DNA of 64,000 nucleotides from Antarcticimicrobium sediminis (lineage in GTDB: Bacteria; Pseudomonadota; Alphaproteobacteria; Rhodobacterales; Rhodobacteraceae), in assembly GCF_004348975.1 (NCBI RefSeq), contig NZ_SMFP01000004.1, forward strand, positions 124,001 to 188,000, in the 5' to 3' direction. The notes under the pieces are model-generated. The model was not told where the DNA came from, made no database searches, and saw only the letters and a list, made by a program, of their open reading frames with translations. Made by a program: the position numbers and the translations under genes. Shown piece after piece: positions 34,271 through 43,548 of this stretch; position 1 is the stretch's first letter, and every line of letters starts with the position of its first letter.

Positions 34271-35043
34271 CCGCTTTGTCCGTGCTCCCCGACGCCCTGC
34301 TGCGCCTGCCGGTGGCGCATCGGGCCTATCACGATATCACCCAAGGCCGCCCCGAGAACAGCCGTGCCGCGATCAAGGCGGCCATCGCGGCGGGCTATGG
34401 GATCGAAATCGACCTGCAGCTGACCGCTGATGGCGCGGCGATGGTGTTTCACGATTATGATCTGTCCCGGTTGACCGGGCAGGCCGGGCCATTGCGCCAG
34501 CGCAGCGCCGAGGAGGCCGCGGCGATCCCGCTGCTGCATGGCGACGGCGAGACGATCCCGCGGTTTGAAGAGATCCTCGATCTGGTCGCGGGCCGTGCAC
34601 CGCTGCTGGTCGAACTGAAAGATCAGGACGGTGCCATGGGGCCAGCTGTCGGCCCGCTGGAAGCCGCCGCCGCGCGGGCGCTGGCGGGCTATGGCGGGCC
34701 GGTGGCGGTGATGTCGTTCAACCCGCACAGCATGGCCGAGATGGCGCGTCTGGCCCCCGATTTGGCGCGCGGTCTGACCACCTGCAACTATGATGCCACC
34801 GACTGGCCGCTGTCGGGCGAGGCTTGCGACCGGCTGCGCGACATCCCCGATTTCGACCGCGTTGGCGCCAGCTTCATCAGCCATCAGGCGAGCGATCTGT
34901 CCCGCCCGCGGGTCCGCGCGCTGCACGGCGATGGCGTGCCGGTGCTGTGCTGGACCATCCGGTCGCCCGAAGCAGAGGCAGAAGCGCGCAAGCTGGCCGA
35001 CAATATCACCTTCGAAGGGTATCGCGCCGCGATCCCGGGTTGA
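34267..35043 (+). CDS. Glycerophosphodiester phosphodiesterase family protein
   Basis: A 258-residue GDPD enzyme that would split glycerophosphodiesters into glycerol 3-phosphate and an alcohol. The TIM-barrel motifs are AHRAYHDITQGRPENS (residues 17-32, catalytic His and the ENS element), YGIEIDLQLTADGAAMVFHD (Glu/Asp metal ligands and second His) and LLVELKDQD. The short size and lack of a signal peptide suggest a cytoplasmic UgpQ-like enzyme. It is part of the cluster ridA-gdpd-femAB-phhB. Confidence 0.9.
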   Translation: MTALSVLPDALLRLPVAHRAYHDITQGRPENSRAAIKAAIAAGYGIEIDLQLTADGAAMVFHDYDLSRLTGQAGPLRQRSAEEAAAIPLLHGDGETIPRFEEILDLVAGRAPLLVELKDQDGAMGPAVGPLEAAAARALAGYGGPVAVMSFNPHSMAEMARLAPDLARGLTTCNYDATDWPLSGEACDRLRDIPDFDRVGASFISHQASDLSRPRVRALHGDGVPVLCWTIRSPEAEAEARKLADNITFEGYRAAIPG

Positions 35044-35087
35044 ACCCCGCCCCGGTGACCACAAATAGGGGGGAGGCCGGAGGGACG

Positions 35088-36275
35088 ATGGATCAGGCGC
35101 AGATCGAAATTCAGGTTTTGCCGTCGCTGTCGCAGATCACGGCGGCGGACTGGGACGCCTGCGCCTGCCCCGAGGCGGCCACAGGCGGTCGCCCCGATGA
35201 TCCCTTTACCACGCATCGCTTTCTCAAGGCGCTGGAGGACAGCGGCTCGGTCGGGCGCGGCACTGGCTGGCAGCCACAATATCTGACCGCCTATCTTGAC
35301 GATATGCTGATCGCGGCGGCCCCGATGTATGCCAAGTCGCACAGTCAGGGCGAGTATATTTTCGATCATAGCTGGGCGCATGCCTATGAGCGCGCTGGCG
35401 GGCGCTATTACCCCAAGTTGCAGATCGCGGTGCCCTTTACCCCCGCAACCGGGCGGCGGTTTCTGGTGCGGCCCGGTTACGATGGCATCGGCCAATCGGC
35501 GCTGGTGCAAGGCGCGGTGCAATTGGCGGCCGATAACCGCATCTCTTCGCTGCATGTTACCTTCTGTACCGGGGAGGAGGCCGAGGCGAGCGTGGCAATG
35601 GGGCTGATGGCGCGCTCTAGCCAGCAGTTTCACTGGCTGAACGACGGGTATGCCGATTTCGATGCCTTTCTGGCCGGGCTGTCCTCGCGCAAGCGAAAGA
35701 ATATCCGCAAGGAACGCCAGCAGGCCAATGCCTTTGGTGGCACCATCCATGAGCTGACGGGCGATGCCCTGCGTCCCGAGCATTGGGAGGCGTTCTGGCA
35801 GTTCTATCAGGATACCGGCGCGCGCAAATGGGGCTCTCCCTATCTGACCCGGGCGTTCTTTGATCTGGCGCAGGAGCGGTTGCGCGACGACATCGTGCTG
35901 GTTCTGGCCGAACGCGACGGGCGCTGGATCGCTGGCGCGCTGAACTTCATCGGGCGCGAGACGCTTTTTGGCCGATACTGGGGCGCGTGCGAGCATCACC
36001 CGTTTTTGCATTTCGAGCTGTGTTACTATCGCGCCATAGACTACGCCATCGCCCACGGATTGAAGCGGGTTGAGGCCGGGGCGCAGGGCGAGCACAAGCT
36101 GGCGCGCGGCTATCTGCCGAGCCAGACCCACAGCTTGCACTGGATCGGCGATCCGGGCTTTGCCGAGGCTGTTGCGGAGTTTCTGCAGGCCGAGCGCACT
36201 GCGGTGAGCGAGGAAATCGAAATCCTGACTGAGTACGGCCCGTTCAAAAAGGTCAACGTGGAGGAAAAGGAATGA
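35088..36275 (+). CDS. FemAB-like GNAT N-acetyltransferase (peptidogalycan biosynthesis family)
   Basis: A 395-residue protein of the DUF482 'peptidogalycan biosynthesis/recognition' family. Two GNAT-like folds are suggested by [21 protein letters not shown] with the [18 protein letters not shown] block, and by [36 protein letters not shown] and [19 protein letters not shown]. Family members are thought to act on cell-wall or aminoacyl substrates, but the reaction is unproven. ATG 35088 follows GGAGGGACG. phhB overlaps by four bases. Confidence 0.85.
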   Translation: MDQAQIEIQVLPSLSQITAADWDACACPEAATGGRPDDPFTTHRFLKALEDSGSVGRGTGWQPQYLTAYLDDMLIAAAPMYAKSHSQGEYIFDHSWAHAYERAGGRYYPKLQIAVPFTPATGRRFLVRPGYDGIGQSALVQGAVQLAADNRISSLHVTFCTGEEAEASVAMGLMARSSQQFHWLNDGYADFDAFLAGLSSRKRKNIRKERQQANAFGGTIHELTGDALRPEHWEAFWQFYQDTGARKWGSPYLTRAFFDLAQERLRDDIVLVLAERDGRWIAGALNFIGRETLFGRYWGACEHHPFLHFELCYYRAIDYAIAHGLKRVEAGAQGEHKLARGYLPSQTHSLHWIGDPGFAEAVAEFLQAERTAVSEEIEILTEYGPFKKVNVEEKE

Positions 36276-36565
36276 GCGAAAAACTGTCCGAGGAAACGCG
36301 CGGCCCCCTGTTGGACCCCTTGATGCGGAACGGTTGGCATATGGTCGAGGGGCGTGATGCCATCGCCAAGATGTTCGAGTTCGAGAATTTTGTCGATGCC
36401 TTCGGCTGGATGACCCGCGCCGCGATCTGGGCCGAGAAATGGAACCACCACCCGGAATGGCGCAATGTTTACAATCGGGTAGAGGTGGTGCTGACAACCC
36501 ATGACGTCGACGGGTTGAGCGCGCAGGACGCCAAGCTCGCGCGCAAGATGGACGCGCTGGTTTAA
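36272..36565 (+). CDS. phhB: 4a-hydroxytetrahydrobiopterin dehydratase
   Basis: A 97-residue pterin-4a-carbinolamine dehydratase that regenerates the pterin cofactor after aromatic hydroxylation. The core [47 protein letters not shown] is split here only by my reading of its parts: the conserved residues are the His pair in WNHHPEW and the later HDVDGLS. No phenylalanine hydroxylase is in the window, so it may act as a scavenging or structural protein. It ends a run of four coupled genes. Confidence 0.93.
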   Translation: MSEKLSEETRGPLLDPLMRNGWHMVEGRDAIAKMFEFENFVDAFGWMTRAAIWAEKWNHHPEWRNVYNRVEVVLTTHDVDGLSAQDAKLARKMDALV

Positions 36566-36610
36566 GACGGGTTTGGTGCAAGACGGGGCTGCGGTAAGAT
36601 GGGGCCGGAG
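36563..36610 (+). repeat. Degenerate 16-bp tandem repeat behind phhB
   Basis: Three units starting AAGACGGG, AAGACGGG and AAGATGGG are spaced 16 bases apart (36563, 36579, 36595). The first includes the phhB stop codon. A further AAGATGG lies inside phhB at 36545. Confidence 0.6.
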
Positions 36611-36642
36611 CGGGGGCCGTTCCGGCGTTGTTCAGGGCGCAG

Positions 36643-37131
36643 TCAGAGCGCGGCAAGCAGCCCTTCGCCGGCGGATGTCTCGCACTGGCCGGGGTTTTCC
36701 TCGGCGTTGAGCACTGTGACTTCGCCATCTTCGACCAGCATGGCATAGCGGGCCGAGCGCGCCATCAGACCGGCGGGCGGGGCGTCGAAATTCATCCCGA
36801 TCGCGGTGGTGAATTCGCTTTGGGAGTCGGCCAGCATGCTGATCCCGGCCGCATTCGCCCCCGTCGCCTCGCCCCAGGCTTTCATCACGAAGGGGTCATT
36901 TACCGAAATGCAGATGATCTCGTCCACGCCCTTGTCCGCGAAGGCGTCCTTGGTGCGGATGAAACTGGGCAAATGGGCGGAATGACAGGTCGGCGTGAAG
37001 GCCCCCGGCACCGCAAAAATGGCGACCTTGCGGCCCTTGGTCTTGTCCGAGATCTTGATCTGTTCGGGGCCGTCGGCACCGATCTGAATCAGCGTTGCCT
37101 CTGGCAGGCGGTCGCCGGCTTTGATGCTCAT
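36643..37131 (-). CDS. Peroxiredoxin (Prx5/AhpE-type)
   Basis: A 162-residue thiol peroxidase. The peroxidatic cysteine is Cys49 in PGAFTPTCHSAHLPSF, the Prx5 signature, with the Arg partner in RSARYAMLVEDG. Residues CETS near the C-terminus give a possible second cysteine. It probably uses glutaredoxin or glutathione, as bacterial Prx5 enzymes do. It stands alone, convergent with phhB and divergent from the flavoprotein at 37224; the 92-base gap would hold both promoters. Confidence 0.9.
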   Translation of the reverse strand: MSIKAGDRLPEATLIQIGADGPEQIKISDKTKGRKVAIFAVPGAFTPTCHSAHLPSFIRTKDAFADKGVDEIICISVNDPFVMKAWGEATGANAAGISMLADSQSEFTTAIGMNFDAPPAGLMARSARYAMLVEDGEVTVLNAEENPGQCETSAGEGLLAAL

Positions 37132-37223
37132 ATGTGTCTCTTTCCATTGCGATTGTGTTCCATCCGGTCGTGCATATAGTGTCCTGCCAAAGATTGACCA
37201 CAGCCAGCGGACAGGAATTTCAG

Positions 37224-38435
37224 ATGGGCCATATCGTCGTGATCGGAGCCGGACAGGCCGGGGCCTCTCTGGTGGCCAAGCTGCGCAAGGATGGCTATGG
37301 CGGCGCGATCACCCTGATCGGGGCCGAGCCGGTGCCGCCCTATCAGCGCCCGCCGCTGTCCAAGGCCTATTTGCTGGGCGATATGGCGCTGGAACGGCTT
37401 TATCTGCGGCCCGAAAGTTTCTACGCCGAGGCCGATATCACCCTGCGGCTGGGTCAGGAGGTGAGCGCCATCGACACCGCCGCGCAGACGGTGAGCGTCG
37501 CGGGCGAGGTGATCGCCTATGACGAACTGGCGCTGACCACCGGGTCTGATCCGCGCCATCTTCCGGCGGCGATCGGCGGCGAACTGGAGGGGGTCTTTAC
37601 CGTGCGCACGTTGGCCGATGTGGATGCGATGGCCCCGGCCGTGGTCGGGGGGGCACGCGCGCTGATTGTCGGGGGCGGCTATATCGGGCTTGAGGCCGCG
37701 GCTGTCTGTGCCAAACGCGGGGTCAAGGTCACGCTGGTCGAGATGGGCGAACGCATCCTGCAACGGGTCGCGGCCCCGGAAACCAGCGATTATTTCCGCG
37801 CGCTGCACACCGGCCATGGTGTCGATATCCGCGAGGGCGTCGGGTTGGACCATCTGGTCGGCGACACCGGTCGCGTCACCGGCGCGGTGCTGAGCGATGG
37901 GGCCGAGCTGGCGGTCGATTTCGTCGTCGTCGGTGTGGGGATCACGCCGAGCACCACGCTCGCTGAAGGGGCCGGGATTGTGATCGAGAACGGGATCAAG
38001 ACCGATGCGCTGGGCCGCAGCTCTGCCCCGCATGTCTGGGCGGCGGGGGATTGCGCATCGTTTCCCTACCGGGGCGGGCGGCTGCGGCTGGAAAGCGTGC
38101 CCAACGCCATTGATCAGGCCGAATGTGTGGCCGCCAACATGCTGGGCGCCGGGGTGGACTATGTGCCCAAGCCTTGGTTCTGGTCGGATCAATACGATGT
38201 GAAATTGCAGATCGCCGGATTGAACACGGGGTTTGACCGCATCGTGACGCGGCAAGGCGAGGGGCAGGTGGCCTCGTTCTGGTATTTCAAGGGCGAGACG
38301 CTGTTGGCGGTGGATGCGATGAACGATCCGCGCGCCTTTATGGTCGGCAAGCGGCTGATCGAGGCGGGCAAGACCGCCGACCCGGCACAGGTGGGCGACC
38401 CCGGTTTCGACCTCAAGGCACTGATGCGGGCGTGA
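37224..38435 (+). CDS. NAD(P)/FAD-dependent oxidoreductase, ferredoxin/rubredoxin reductase type
   Basis: A 403-residue flavoprotein that moves electrons from NAD(P)H to a small iron-sulfur protein. It has the FAD loop VVIGAGQAGASL (residues 5-16), PPYQRPPLSKAYLLG, the NAD(P)H loop ALIVGGGYIGLEAAA (about 149-163) and the second FAD block HVWAAGDCASFPY (about 272-284). The C-terminal domain (WFWSDQYDVKLQIAG) is the reductase_C type. The partner ferredoxin and an oxygenase are not nearby. The stop overlaps the rsmD start as GTGA. Confidence 0.9.
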   Translation: MGHIVVIGAGQAGASLVAKLRKDGYGGAITLIGAEPVPPYQRPPLSKAYLLGDMALERLYLRPESFYAEADITLRLGQEVSAIDTAAQTVSVAGEVIAYDELALTTGSDPRHLPAAIGGELEGVFTVRTLADVDAMAPAVVGGARALIVGGGYIGLEAAAVCAKRGVKVTLVEMGERILQRVAAPETSDYFRALHTGHGVDIREGVGLDHLVGDTGRVTGAVLSDGAELAVDFVVVGVGITPSTTLAEGAGIVIENGIKTDALGRSSAPHVWAAGDCASFPYRGGRLRLESVPNAIDQAECVAANMLGAGVDYVPKPWFWSDQYDVKLQIAGLNTGFDRIVTRQGEGQVASFWYFKGETLLAVDAMNDPRAFMVGKRLIEAGKTADPAQVGDPGFDLKALMRA

Positions 38436-38986
38436 GGATCATCGCGGGCACATTCCGGGGTCGCACGCTGGCTGCGGTCGGCAAGGGTGACGCGGGCGCG
38501 CATCTGCGCCCCACCACGGACCGGGTGCGCGAAAGCCTGTTTTCGGTGCTGACCCATTTCGGGGTGATCCCGGACGCGCGGGTGCTGGACCTGTTTGCGG
38601 GCACCGGCGCGCTGGGGCTGGAGGCGCTGTCGCGCGGGGCCGCGCATGTCTCCTTCGTCGAGAGCGGGCGTGTGGCACAGGGGCTGATCGGCAAGAACGT
38701 CGAGCTGACCCGCAGCCAGGATGAGACCCGGCTGATCCGGCGCGATGCCACCCGTTTGGGCGCCTGCGATACGCCCGGCTTTGATCTGATCTTCCTCGAT
38801 CCGCCCTATAGTAAGGGGATGGGGCAAAAGGCGCTGACGGCGGCGCTGGCGGGGGGGTGGTTCGCCCCCGGGGCGCTGGTGGTCTGGGAAGAAAGCGCGC
38901 CGATGGAGCCGCCCGAGGGATTCACCTTGTTGGAGCGGCGGAGCTATGGCGAGACCCATGTAACCCTGCTTGAGGTGGGCAGCTAG
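38432..38986 (+). CDS. rsmD: 16S rRNA (guanine966-N2)-methyltransferase
   Basis: RsmD methylates G966 in the 30S head. The 184 residues start at a GTG (MRIIAGTFRGRTL). They include RPTTDRVRESLFSVL, the S-adenosylmethionine loop VLDLFAGTGALGLEALSRGA, and the catalytic DLIFLDPPY. The GTGA overlap with the upstream flavoprotein implies coupled translation. Confidence 0.95.
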   Translation: MRIIAGTFRGRTLAAVGKGDAGAHLRPTTDRVRESLFSVLTHFGVIPDARVLDLFAGTGALGLEALSRGAAHVSFVESGRVAQGLIGKNVELTRSQDETRLIRRDATRLGACDTPGFDLIFLDPPYSKGMGQKALTAALAGGWFAPGALVVWEESAPMEPPEGFTLLERRSYGETHVTLLEVGS

Positions 38987-39231
38987 CCCACCGTCCCGGC
39001 GCCCGTCTTGGCCCGTGGTCGGTTTCAATGCGCTGAAAGTTGGGGGGTGATAGCCTCTGTACGCATGCCAAGGCCGGGCAGAAGGCCTGTGTGCGCCCTG
39101 AGCATCGAGCGCGTAACGATTTTGTGACGCGACGGCAGGCGCGTCCCCCCTCGTATCCTGCAACAAAGATGTCTATTTCAGCTTTCTGATCAAAAAACGA
39201 CCGAAAAACAAAAACAAGACGAGCGAGAATA

Positions 39232-39390
39232 ATGACTGGTTTGCGTGTGTCTCTGCTGGGTGCGATTGCCCTTACGACCCTGTTCGCGGGCGCTGTGGCG
39301 CTTTATGCCTCTGGTGACGGACAGAACGATTCGTGGCTTTCTGACGCCCCCTATCACGTGCAAAAGGCGATGTCGCTGACGGTTCGCTAA
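39232..39390 (+). CDS. Small exported or membrane peptide, 52 residues
   Basis: The reading frame begins MTGLRVSLLGAIALTTLFAG, a hydrophobic segment of signal-peptide or membrane-anchor type, and ends ASGDGQNDSWLSDAPYHVQ and then KAMSLTVR. The A-rich region before it (about 39190-39230) contains GAGCGAGA as a weak ribosome site. Gap position, codon bias and the clear hydrophobic start favour a real gene. No family is recognised. Confidence 0.6.
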   Translation: MTGLRVSLLGAIALTTLFAGAVALYASGDGQNDSWLSDAPYHVQKAMSLTVR

Positions 39391-39413
39391 GGGGCGGCAG
39401 GTTTTGCGGGTTT

Positions 39414-39493
39414 TGAAATGCCGATCGTGGCGGTCCTTCCGTGAAACCGGGCTTGAACCTCGATCACGCAAAGCCGCCCACGATGACATTTCA
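39414..39493. repeat. Imperfect 20-bp inverted repeat between the small gene and the RTX gene
   Basis: TGAAATGCCGATCGTGGCGG (39414-39433) is nearly complementary to 39474-39493 with two small bulges, around a 40-base loop. It lies just beyond the RTX gene stop and could end both convergent transcripts. Confidence 0.5.
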
Positions 39494-39504
39494 TCCCCGA
39501 GGCA

Positions 39505-41808
39505 TCAGAAAATAAAATCACCTTTGTCGAGGGTGTCGAGACCGGTGTTCAGCAGCGTCATGGTGTTGCCATCGGCGTCGGTAATGATGACGTCGCCAGC
39601 CTTTTCCTCCATATGGTGGTTTTTGAGGTCCACAAAGCCGGTGATGCCCACCGCGTTGCCAAGATCGACCTGATCCTTGCCACCAAACCCGAACACGCGG
39701 TCGTTTCCGGCCGAGAAGACAAAGTCGTCGGCCCCAAGGTTTCCCTTCAGGATGTCGTTGCCGTTGCCGCCATCCAGCCGGTCGTTGCCCGCGCCACCAA
39801 ACAATTTGTCCCGGCCAGCGCCGCCGAGCAATTGGTCGTGACCGTCTTCGCCCAGAAGTATATCGTTGCCGCCACGTCCGATAAGCGTATCGCGCCCGCC
39901 GCGCCCCTCCAGCCTGTTGGCGACCGCGCTCCCGATAAGGGTATCGTTCCCGTCGTGTGAGCCTCGGACATCCTCGATTTTCAGCAAGGTGTGGGTGAAG
40001 GCCCCGTCCCACCATGTCCCGGTTGCGGTGCCCGTGGTCAGGTTTACTTCGACCGAGCCGACACCCGAACGGTCATAGCGCACCATATCCTGCCCGCCCA
40101 GCCCGTTCGCCACGTCGTCGCCTTGACCCAAAATGAACCTGTTGCTGAATTTGTCGCCAACAAGCGTGTCGTTGTGGTAGGTGCCATTCAGTTCGATCTG
40201 GCCCCCCTTGTTTTGAACGCTCACGGTTTCGCTGTTGCCCCAACTGTCGTTGGCGATGACGCCGGTCTTCAAATTGACTTCGGCGCCCTGCCCCCCCACA
40301 AAAGAAAGCCGCAAGATGGAGTTCGCTGAAAGCGTCAGATCGAAACTGTCGCTGCCATCAAAACCATGCACGTCGGTCCAACTCTTCGGGGCTGTTACGA
40401 TGTCGAAACTGTCATCGAAATCTGAGCCAGTCACGGAGAAACCACCGGCAACGGATGTCCAGCCTGCCTTCATCGGGACCGCGACGTCCACGATCGTATC
40501 CGTTCCCGCGCCCCCCTTTGTCACCGTGCCGGTGTTGGTTTTTCCGTTGATCGAGATGTCGACACCGCGATCAAAGGTCCGGTAGGTAATCTCCTGAAAC
40601 CCCATGCCGGAATCGGTCAGGATAATGGTGTCGTTGCCTTTCGATCCCCACGTCATGTCACCAGACAGATTGCTGCCTGGGTTGAGCACATCATTCCCCG
40701 CGCCCCCATCCAAGTAATCGTTGCCCGTGCCGCCGAACAGGACATCGTTGCCCTTGTGCCCAAACAGGGTATCGTTTCCGCCGAGGCCGAAGATATGATC
40801 CCTGCCTGCTGTGCCGTCCAGGTAATCTCCGGGGATGTAGGGGGTCCAGGTGTCCATCCCGAAGGATGTGCTCACGTAGTTTTCCGTATTGTCGCCCATC
40901 ACCAGATTGTTGACCGTCTTGCCGTCAAGCCGGATCGTATCGAGTGAAATGGTGTCGGAGGTCCCGAGGTCGCCGACGGTCGTCAGCACGACCTTGTTGT
41001 CGGGGTCGGTGATCTTCACGACGTCAATGGAATACCCCGTGGGCCTGCTGATATCGATATCCGCACCGCTGTCCAGCGCTGCGGAAAGGTCTGTCAGCAG
41101 GGCAAAGGCATCTCCGACCATGGTCGGGAAACTGCCCTCAAGGACGAGCGAATAGCCCATCTGGGACAACGATATTTCGGTTGCCGAAACAGCGAGTTCA
41201 AGAACGGTCGTACCGTTGAGGATGACAGAAAAACCGCCGGAGGCGAGCGTGTTCATTTGGGCGATGACATTGGCCTGCTGCGCGGGTGTGAGGCTTGAGT
41301 AGCCCGCGACCTGGTCGGCGACCTGTCCGATGGCGAAGATGTCCTGCAGACTGCTGGGCAGGGTGCCCGGTATCTCGATCCGAAGATTTCCGGACGTGAC
41401 GGTATAGCCATCGTCGGCGAAATCGAATGTCAGGAACGTCTTGTTCTTGAGCGTGTCATCGCCGTCCCAGAGCGCGGACTTGGACCCGGATATCTTGATC
41501 TGCGTGAAATCCCCGGTTGCAACCCCGGACCTGATCGCGTCGTCAAGCGCTGCCAAACTGCTGACAGGGCCGATTCCCGTGCCGAGGATCTGCGCCTCTA
41601 GCGAAAGACCGGATAGCCAGGGATCTTCAGCCGCGAGGACGATCTTGCTGGAGGACAGGGTGGTTACCGACCAATTTCCAGATTCGGAGAAGACCCCAAA
41701 CGCCTCCAGGTAGCTGGCATTGTTCACGTCGTTGAGGGCCGTGAAGTCGGTCAGTCGACCGGTGTCAAAAAAATTCGCAAAGCCGGCGCGCGCTCTGATG
41801 TCAACCAT
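39505..41808 (-). CDS. RTX calcium-binding protein, type I secreted
   Basis: A 767-residue protein with no N-terminal signal peptide. Two blocks of RTX nonapeptides (GGxGxDxLx) are seen: about residues 339-376 (GGNDTLFGHKGNDVLFGGTG) and about 634-698 (GGRDTLIGRGGNDILLGEDG onward). The C-terminus LDTLDKGDFIF, with an acidic residue and hydrophobic end, is a type I secretion signal. The N-terminal 330 residues have no protease or lipase motif I recognise and include Thr/Ser-rich beta-like stretches. The region is lower in G+C than its surroundings. The PrtD/HlyD pair at 30.5 kb is the likely exporter. Confidence 0.88.
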   Translation of the reverse strand: MVDIRARAGFANFFDTGRLTDFTALNDVNNASYLEAFGVFSESGNWSVTTLSSSKIVLAAEDPWLSGLSLEAQILGTGIGPVSSLAALDDAIRSGVATGDFTQIKISGSKSALWDGDDTLKNKTFLTFDFADDGYTVTSGNLRIEIPGTLPSSLQDIFAIGQVADQVAGYSSLTPAQQANVIAQMNTLASGGFSVILNGTTVLELAVSATEISLSQMGYSLVLEGSFPTMVGDAFALLTDLSAALDSGADIDISRPTGYSIDVVKITDPDNKVVLTTVGDLGTSDTISLDTIRLDGKTVNNLVMGDNTENYVSTSFGMDTWTPYIPGDYLDGTAGRDHIFGLGGNDTLFGHKGNDVLFGGTGNDYLDGGAGNDVLNPGSNLSGDMTWGSKGNDTIILTDSGMGFQEITYRTFDRGVDISINGKTNTGTVTKGGAGTDTIVDVAVPMKAGWTSVAGGFSVTGSDFDDSFDIVTAPKSWTDVHGFDGSDSFDLTLSANSILRLSFVGGQGAEVNLKTGVIANDSWGNSETVSVQNKGGQIELNGTYHNDTLVGDKFSNRFILGQGDDVANGLGGQDMVRYDRSGVGSVEVNLTTGTATGTWWDGAFTHTLLKIEDVRGSHDGNDTLIGSAVANRLEGRGGRDTLIGRGGNDILLGEDGHDQLLGGAGRDKLFGGAGNDRLDGGNGNDILKGNLGADDFVFSAGNDRVFGFGGKDQVDLGNAVGITGFVDLKNHHMEEKAGDVIITDADGNTMTLLNTGLDTLDKGDFIF

Positions 41809-41895
41809 TTCAATCTCTTCCCAGTGCCAAGTATTTGGGAGAGGATAGCCAAAAACCCGTTTGTTGAAAGTTTTATCTCATCATACAATTTTGAC

Positions 41896-42636
41896 ATGAA
41901 ATTTTTTTTGCTTCTTTTGGGGGCTTTTTCTTTTGTCTCAGGGTGTTCCCTGCAGCATCATCCGGCCCGGATCGACTATGCCGTTTCGGTGCTGGAAGAC
42001 GACATGCATATCATCCCGCCCTCTCTCGACACTGCGGGCTCTCGGTTTTTGGCGGGGTCAAGCGGTGGAGGTGCCAGATCTGTTCCTGCCAGTGCTGCTC
42101 CTGCCAGTGCCGCATCGCCCCCCGGGTTCCTGAATATCGACAAGGACACACTCAGTTCAGCAAGCGGCGTGGCCTATCAGCGGACGAAAAGCAGGAAGCT
42201 TCAGGCCAGTGTCAGTCTGGAGAAATCGGTTTCTCGCCGTTTCTCGGTCCTTGGGCGGGGGTCCGTTTTTGCGGGGAAAAGCAGGTATTTTCTGCCAAAG
42301 GGGGTCGGTATTCTGGTTGATCCGATGACGATCTCTTTCAACACGACAGGCGTCGAGATCGAGGCCGGCGTTTCCTATCATGCGGGACGAAGGGTGGAAT
42401 CCGTCATCGAAGTGGGCGGAGGTCGGACCTTTACCGATACGCGCACCACCTTGTCGTCGGCCTTGATCCGCTTGTCGTCGAAAAGCAGCGACCAAAGCGA
42501 TTATGTCTATACCGCGATCCAGGTCGGGTTAGCGGTGGGACAGTCGCGGGACACGCACCTGGGTCTGCGGACGATCGCGAAATACTATCCCGATCTGGGC
42601 GGGTCGGTTCAGATCGGTCTGGTCTACGCGTTCTGA
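41896..42636 (+). CDS. Outer-membrane lipoprotein, predicted beta-barrel
   Basis: A 246-residue protein starting MKFFLLLLGAFSFVSGC, a lipoprotein signal with Cys17. A Ser/Ala/Pro-rich linker (about residues 55-80) leads to alternating strands (LQASVSLEKSVSRRFSVLGR; VEIEAGVSYHAGRRVESVIE; YVYTAIQVGLAVGQS) and a final VQIGLVYAF, ending in Phe as outer-membrane barrels do. ATG 41896 is chosen for the signal. It is divergent from the RTX gene across 87 A+T-rich bases, so it may be a surface partner. No named family is recognised. Confidence 0.65.
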   Translation: MKFFLLLLGAFSFVSGCSLQHHPARIDYAVSVLEDDMHIIPPSLDTAGSRFLAGSSGGGARSVPASAAPASAASPPGFLNIDKDTLSSASGVAYQRTKSRKLQASVSLEKSVSRRFSVLGRGSVFAGKSRYFLPKGVGILVDPMTISFNTTGVEIEAGVSYHAGRRVESVIEVGGGRTFTDTRTTLSSALIRLSSKSSDQSDYVYTAIQVGLAVGQSRDTHLGLRTIAKYYPDLGGSVQIGLVYAF

Positions 42637-42657
42637 ACGCGGCCCCGCGCCAGTGGA

Positions 42658-43482
42658 TCAGCCGTAGGTCGGGTGAAATGTTCCGGCCGGCGACAGGGTG
42701 AAGATCTCGACACCATCCGCCGTCACGCCCACCGAATGCTCGAACTGCGCCGAAAGCGACTTGTCGCGGGTGACCGCTGTCCACTCATCGGCCAGCGTCT
42801 TGGTCTCGGGGCGGCCAAGGTTGACCATCGGTTCGATGGTAAAGAACATGCCTTCCTCCAACACCGCGCCGGTGCCGGGGCGACCATAGTGCAGCACGTT
42901 GGGTTGGCTATGGAACACCCGGCCAAGCCCGTGGCCGCAGAAATCGCGCACAACGCTCATCCGCTGGCTTTCGACATAGACCTGGATCGCGTGACCGATA
43001 TCGCCGAAGGTATTGCCGGGCTTGACGGTTTCGATGCCCTTCATCAGCGAGTCATGGGTGACCTGGATCAGCCGCTCGGATTTGCGGCTAAGCTTGCCGG
43101 CCACATACATCCGGCTGGTATCGCCGAACCAGCCATCGACGATCACGGTCACGTCGATGTTCAGGATATCGCCGTCCTTCAGCTTTTTGTCGCCGGGGAT
43201 GCCGTGGCAGACCACGTGATTGACGCTGATACAGCTCGCGTGCTTGTACCCTTTGTAGCCGATCGTGGCCGAGGTTGCGCCAGCCGCGTTCACCTTGTCT
43301 TCGATGATGCGGTCGATTGCCCCGGTGGTCTGGCCGGGAAACACGTGCTCGGCCATTTCGTCCAGAATTTGCGCGGCCAGATGCCCGGCCTTGTGCATGC
43401 CAGCGAAATCACTCTGATCGTGTATTTGAATGCCGTCTTTGGTCAGGCGGCCCCGAAGTTCGTTATTCAATTGAGGCTCCAT
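42658..43482 (-). CDS. map: Type I methionine aminopeptidase
   Basis: Removes the initiator methionine from new proteins. The 274 residues carry the M24 metal ligands: NHVVCHGIPGDKKL, ILNIDVTVIVDGWFGDTSRM (two Asp), CGHGLGRVFHSQPNV (His), FFTIEPMVNLG (Glu) and AQFEHSVGVTADG (Glu). The substrate Cys and His are seen in HASCISVNHVVCHG. The ATG at 43482 follows a short upstream gap shared with sfsA. It converges on the lipoprotein gene. Confidence 0.95.
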   Translation of the reverse strand: MEPQLNNELRGRLTKDGIQIHDQSDFAGMHKAGHLAAQILDEMAEHVFPGQTTGAIDRIIEDKVNAAGATSATIGYKGYKHASCISVNHVVCHGIPGDKKLKDGDILNIDVTVIVDGWFGDTSRMYVAGKLSRKSERLIQVTHDSLMKGIETVKPGNTFGDIGHAIQVYVESQRMSVVRDFCGHGLGRVFHSQPNVLHYGRPGTGAVLEEGMFFTIEPMVNLGRPETKTLADEWTAVTRDKSLSAQFEHSVGVTADGVEIFTLSPAGTFHPTYG

Positions 43483-43548
43483 TCTTTTGCCGTTGCGCCG
43501 TATTTAATGCGTTTGCAGCAAAGTTGCCAGAGGTGGCCGTTTTGCGCG

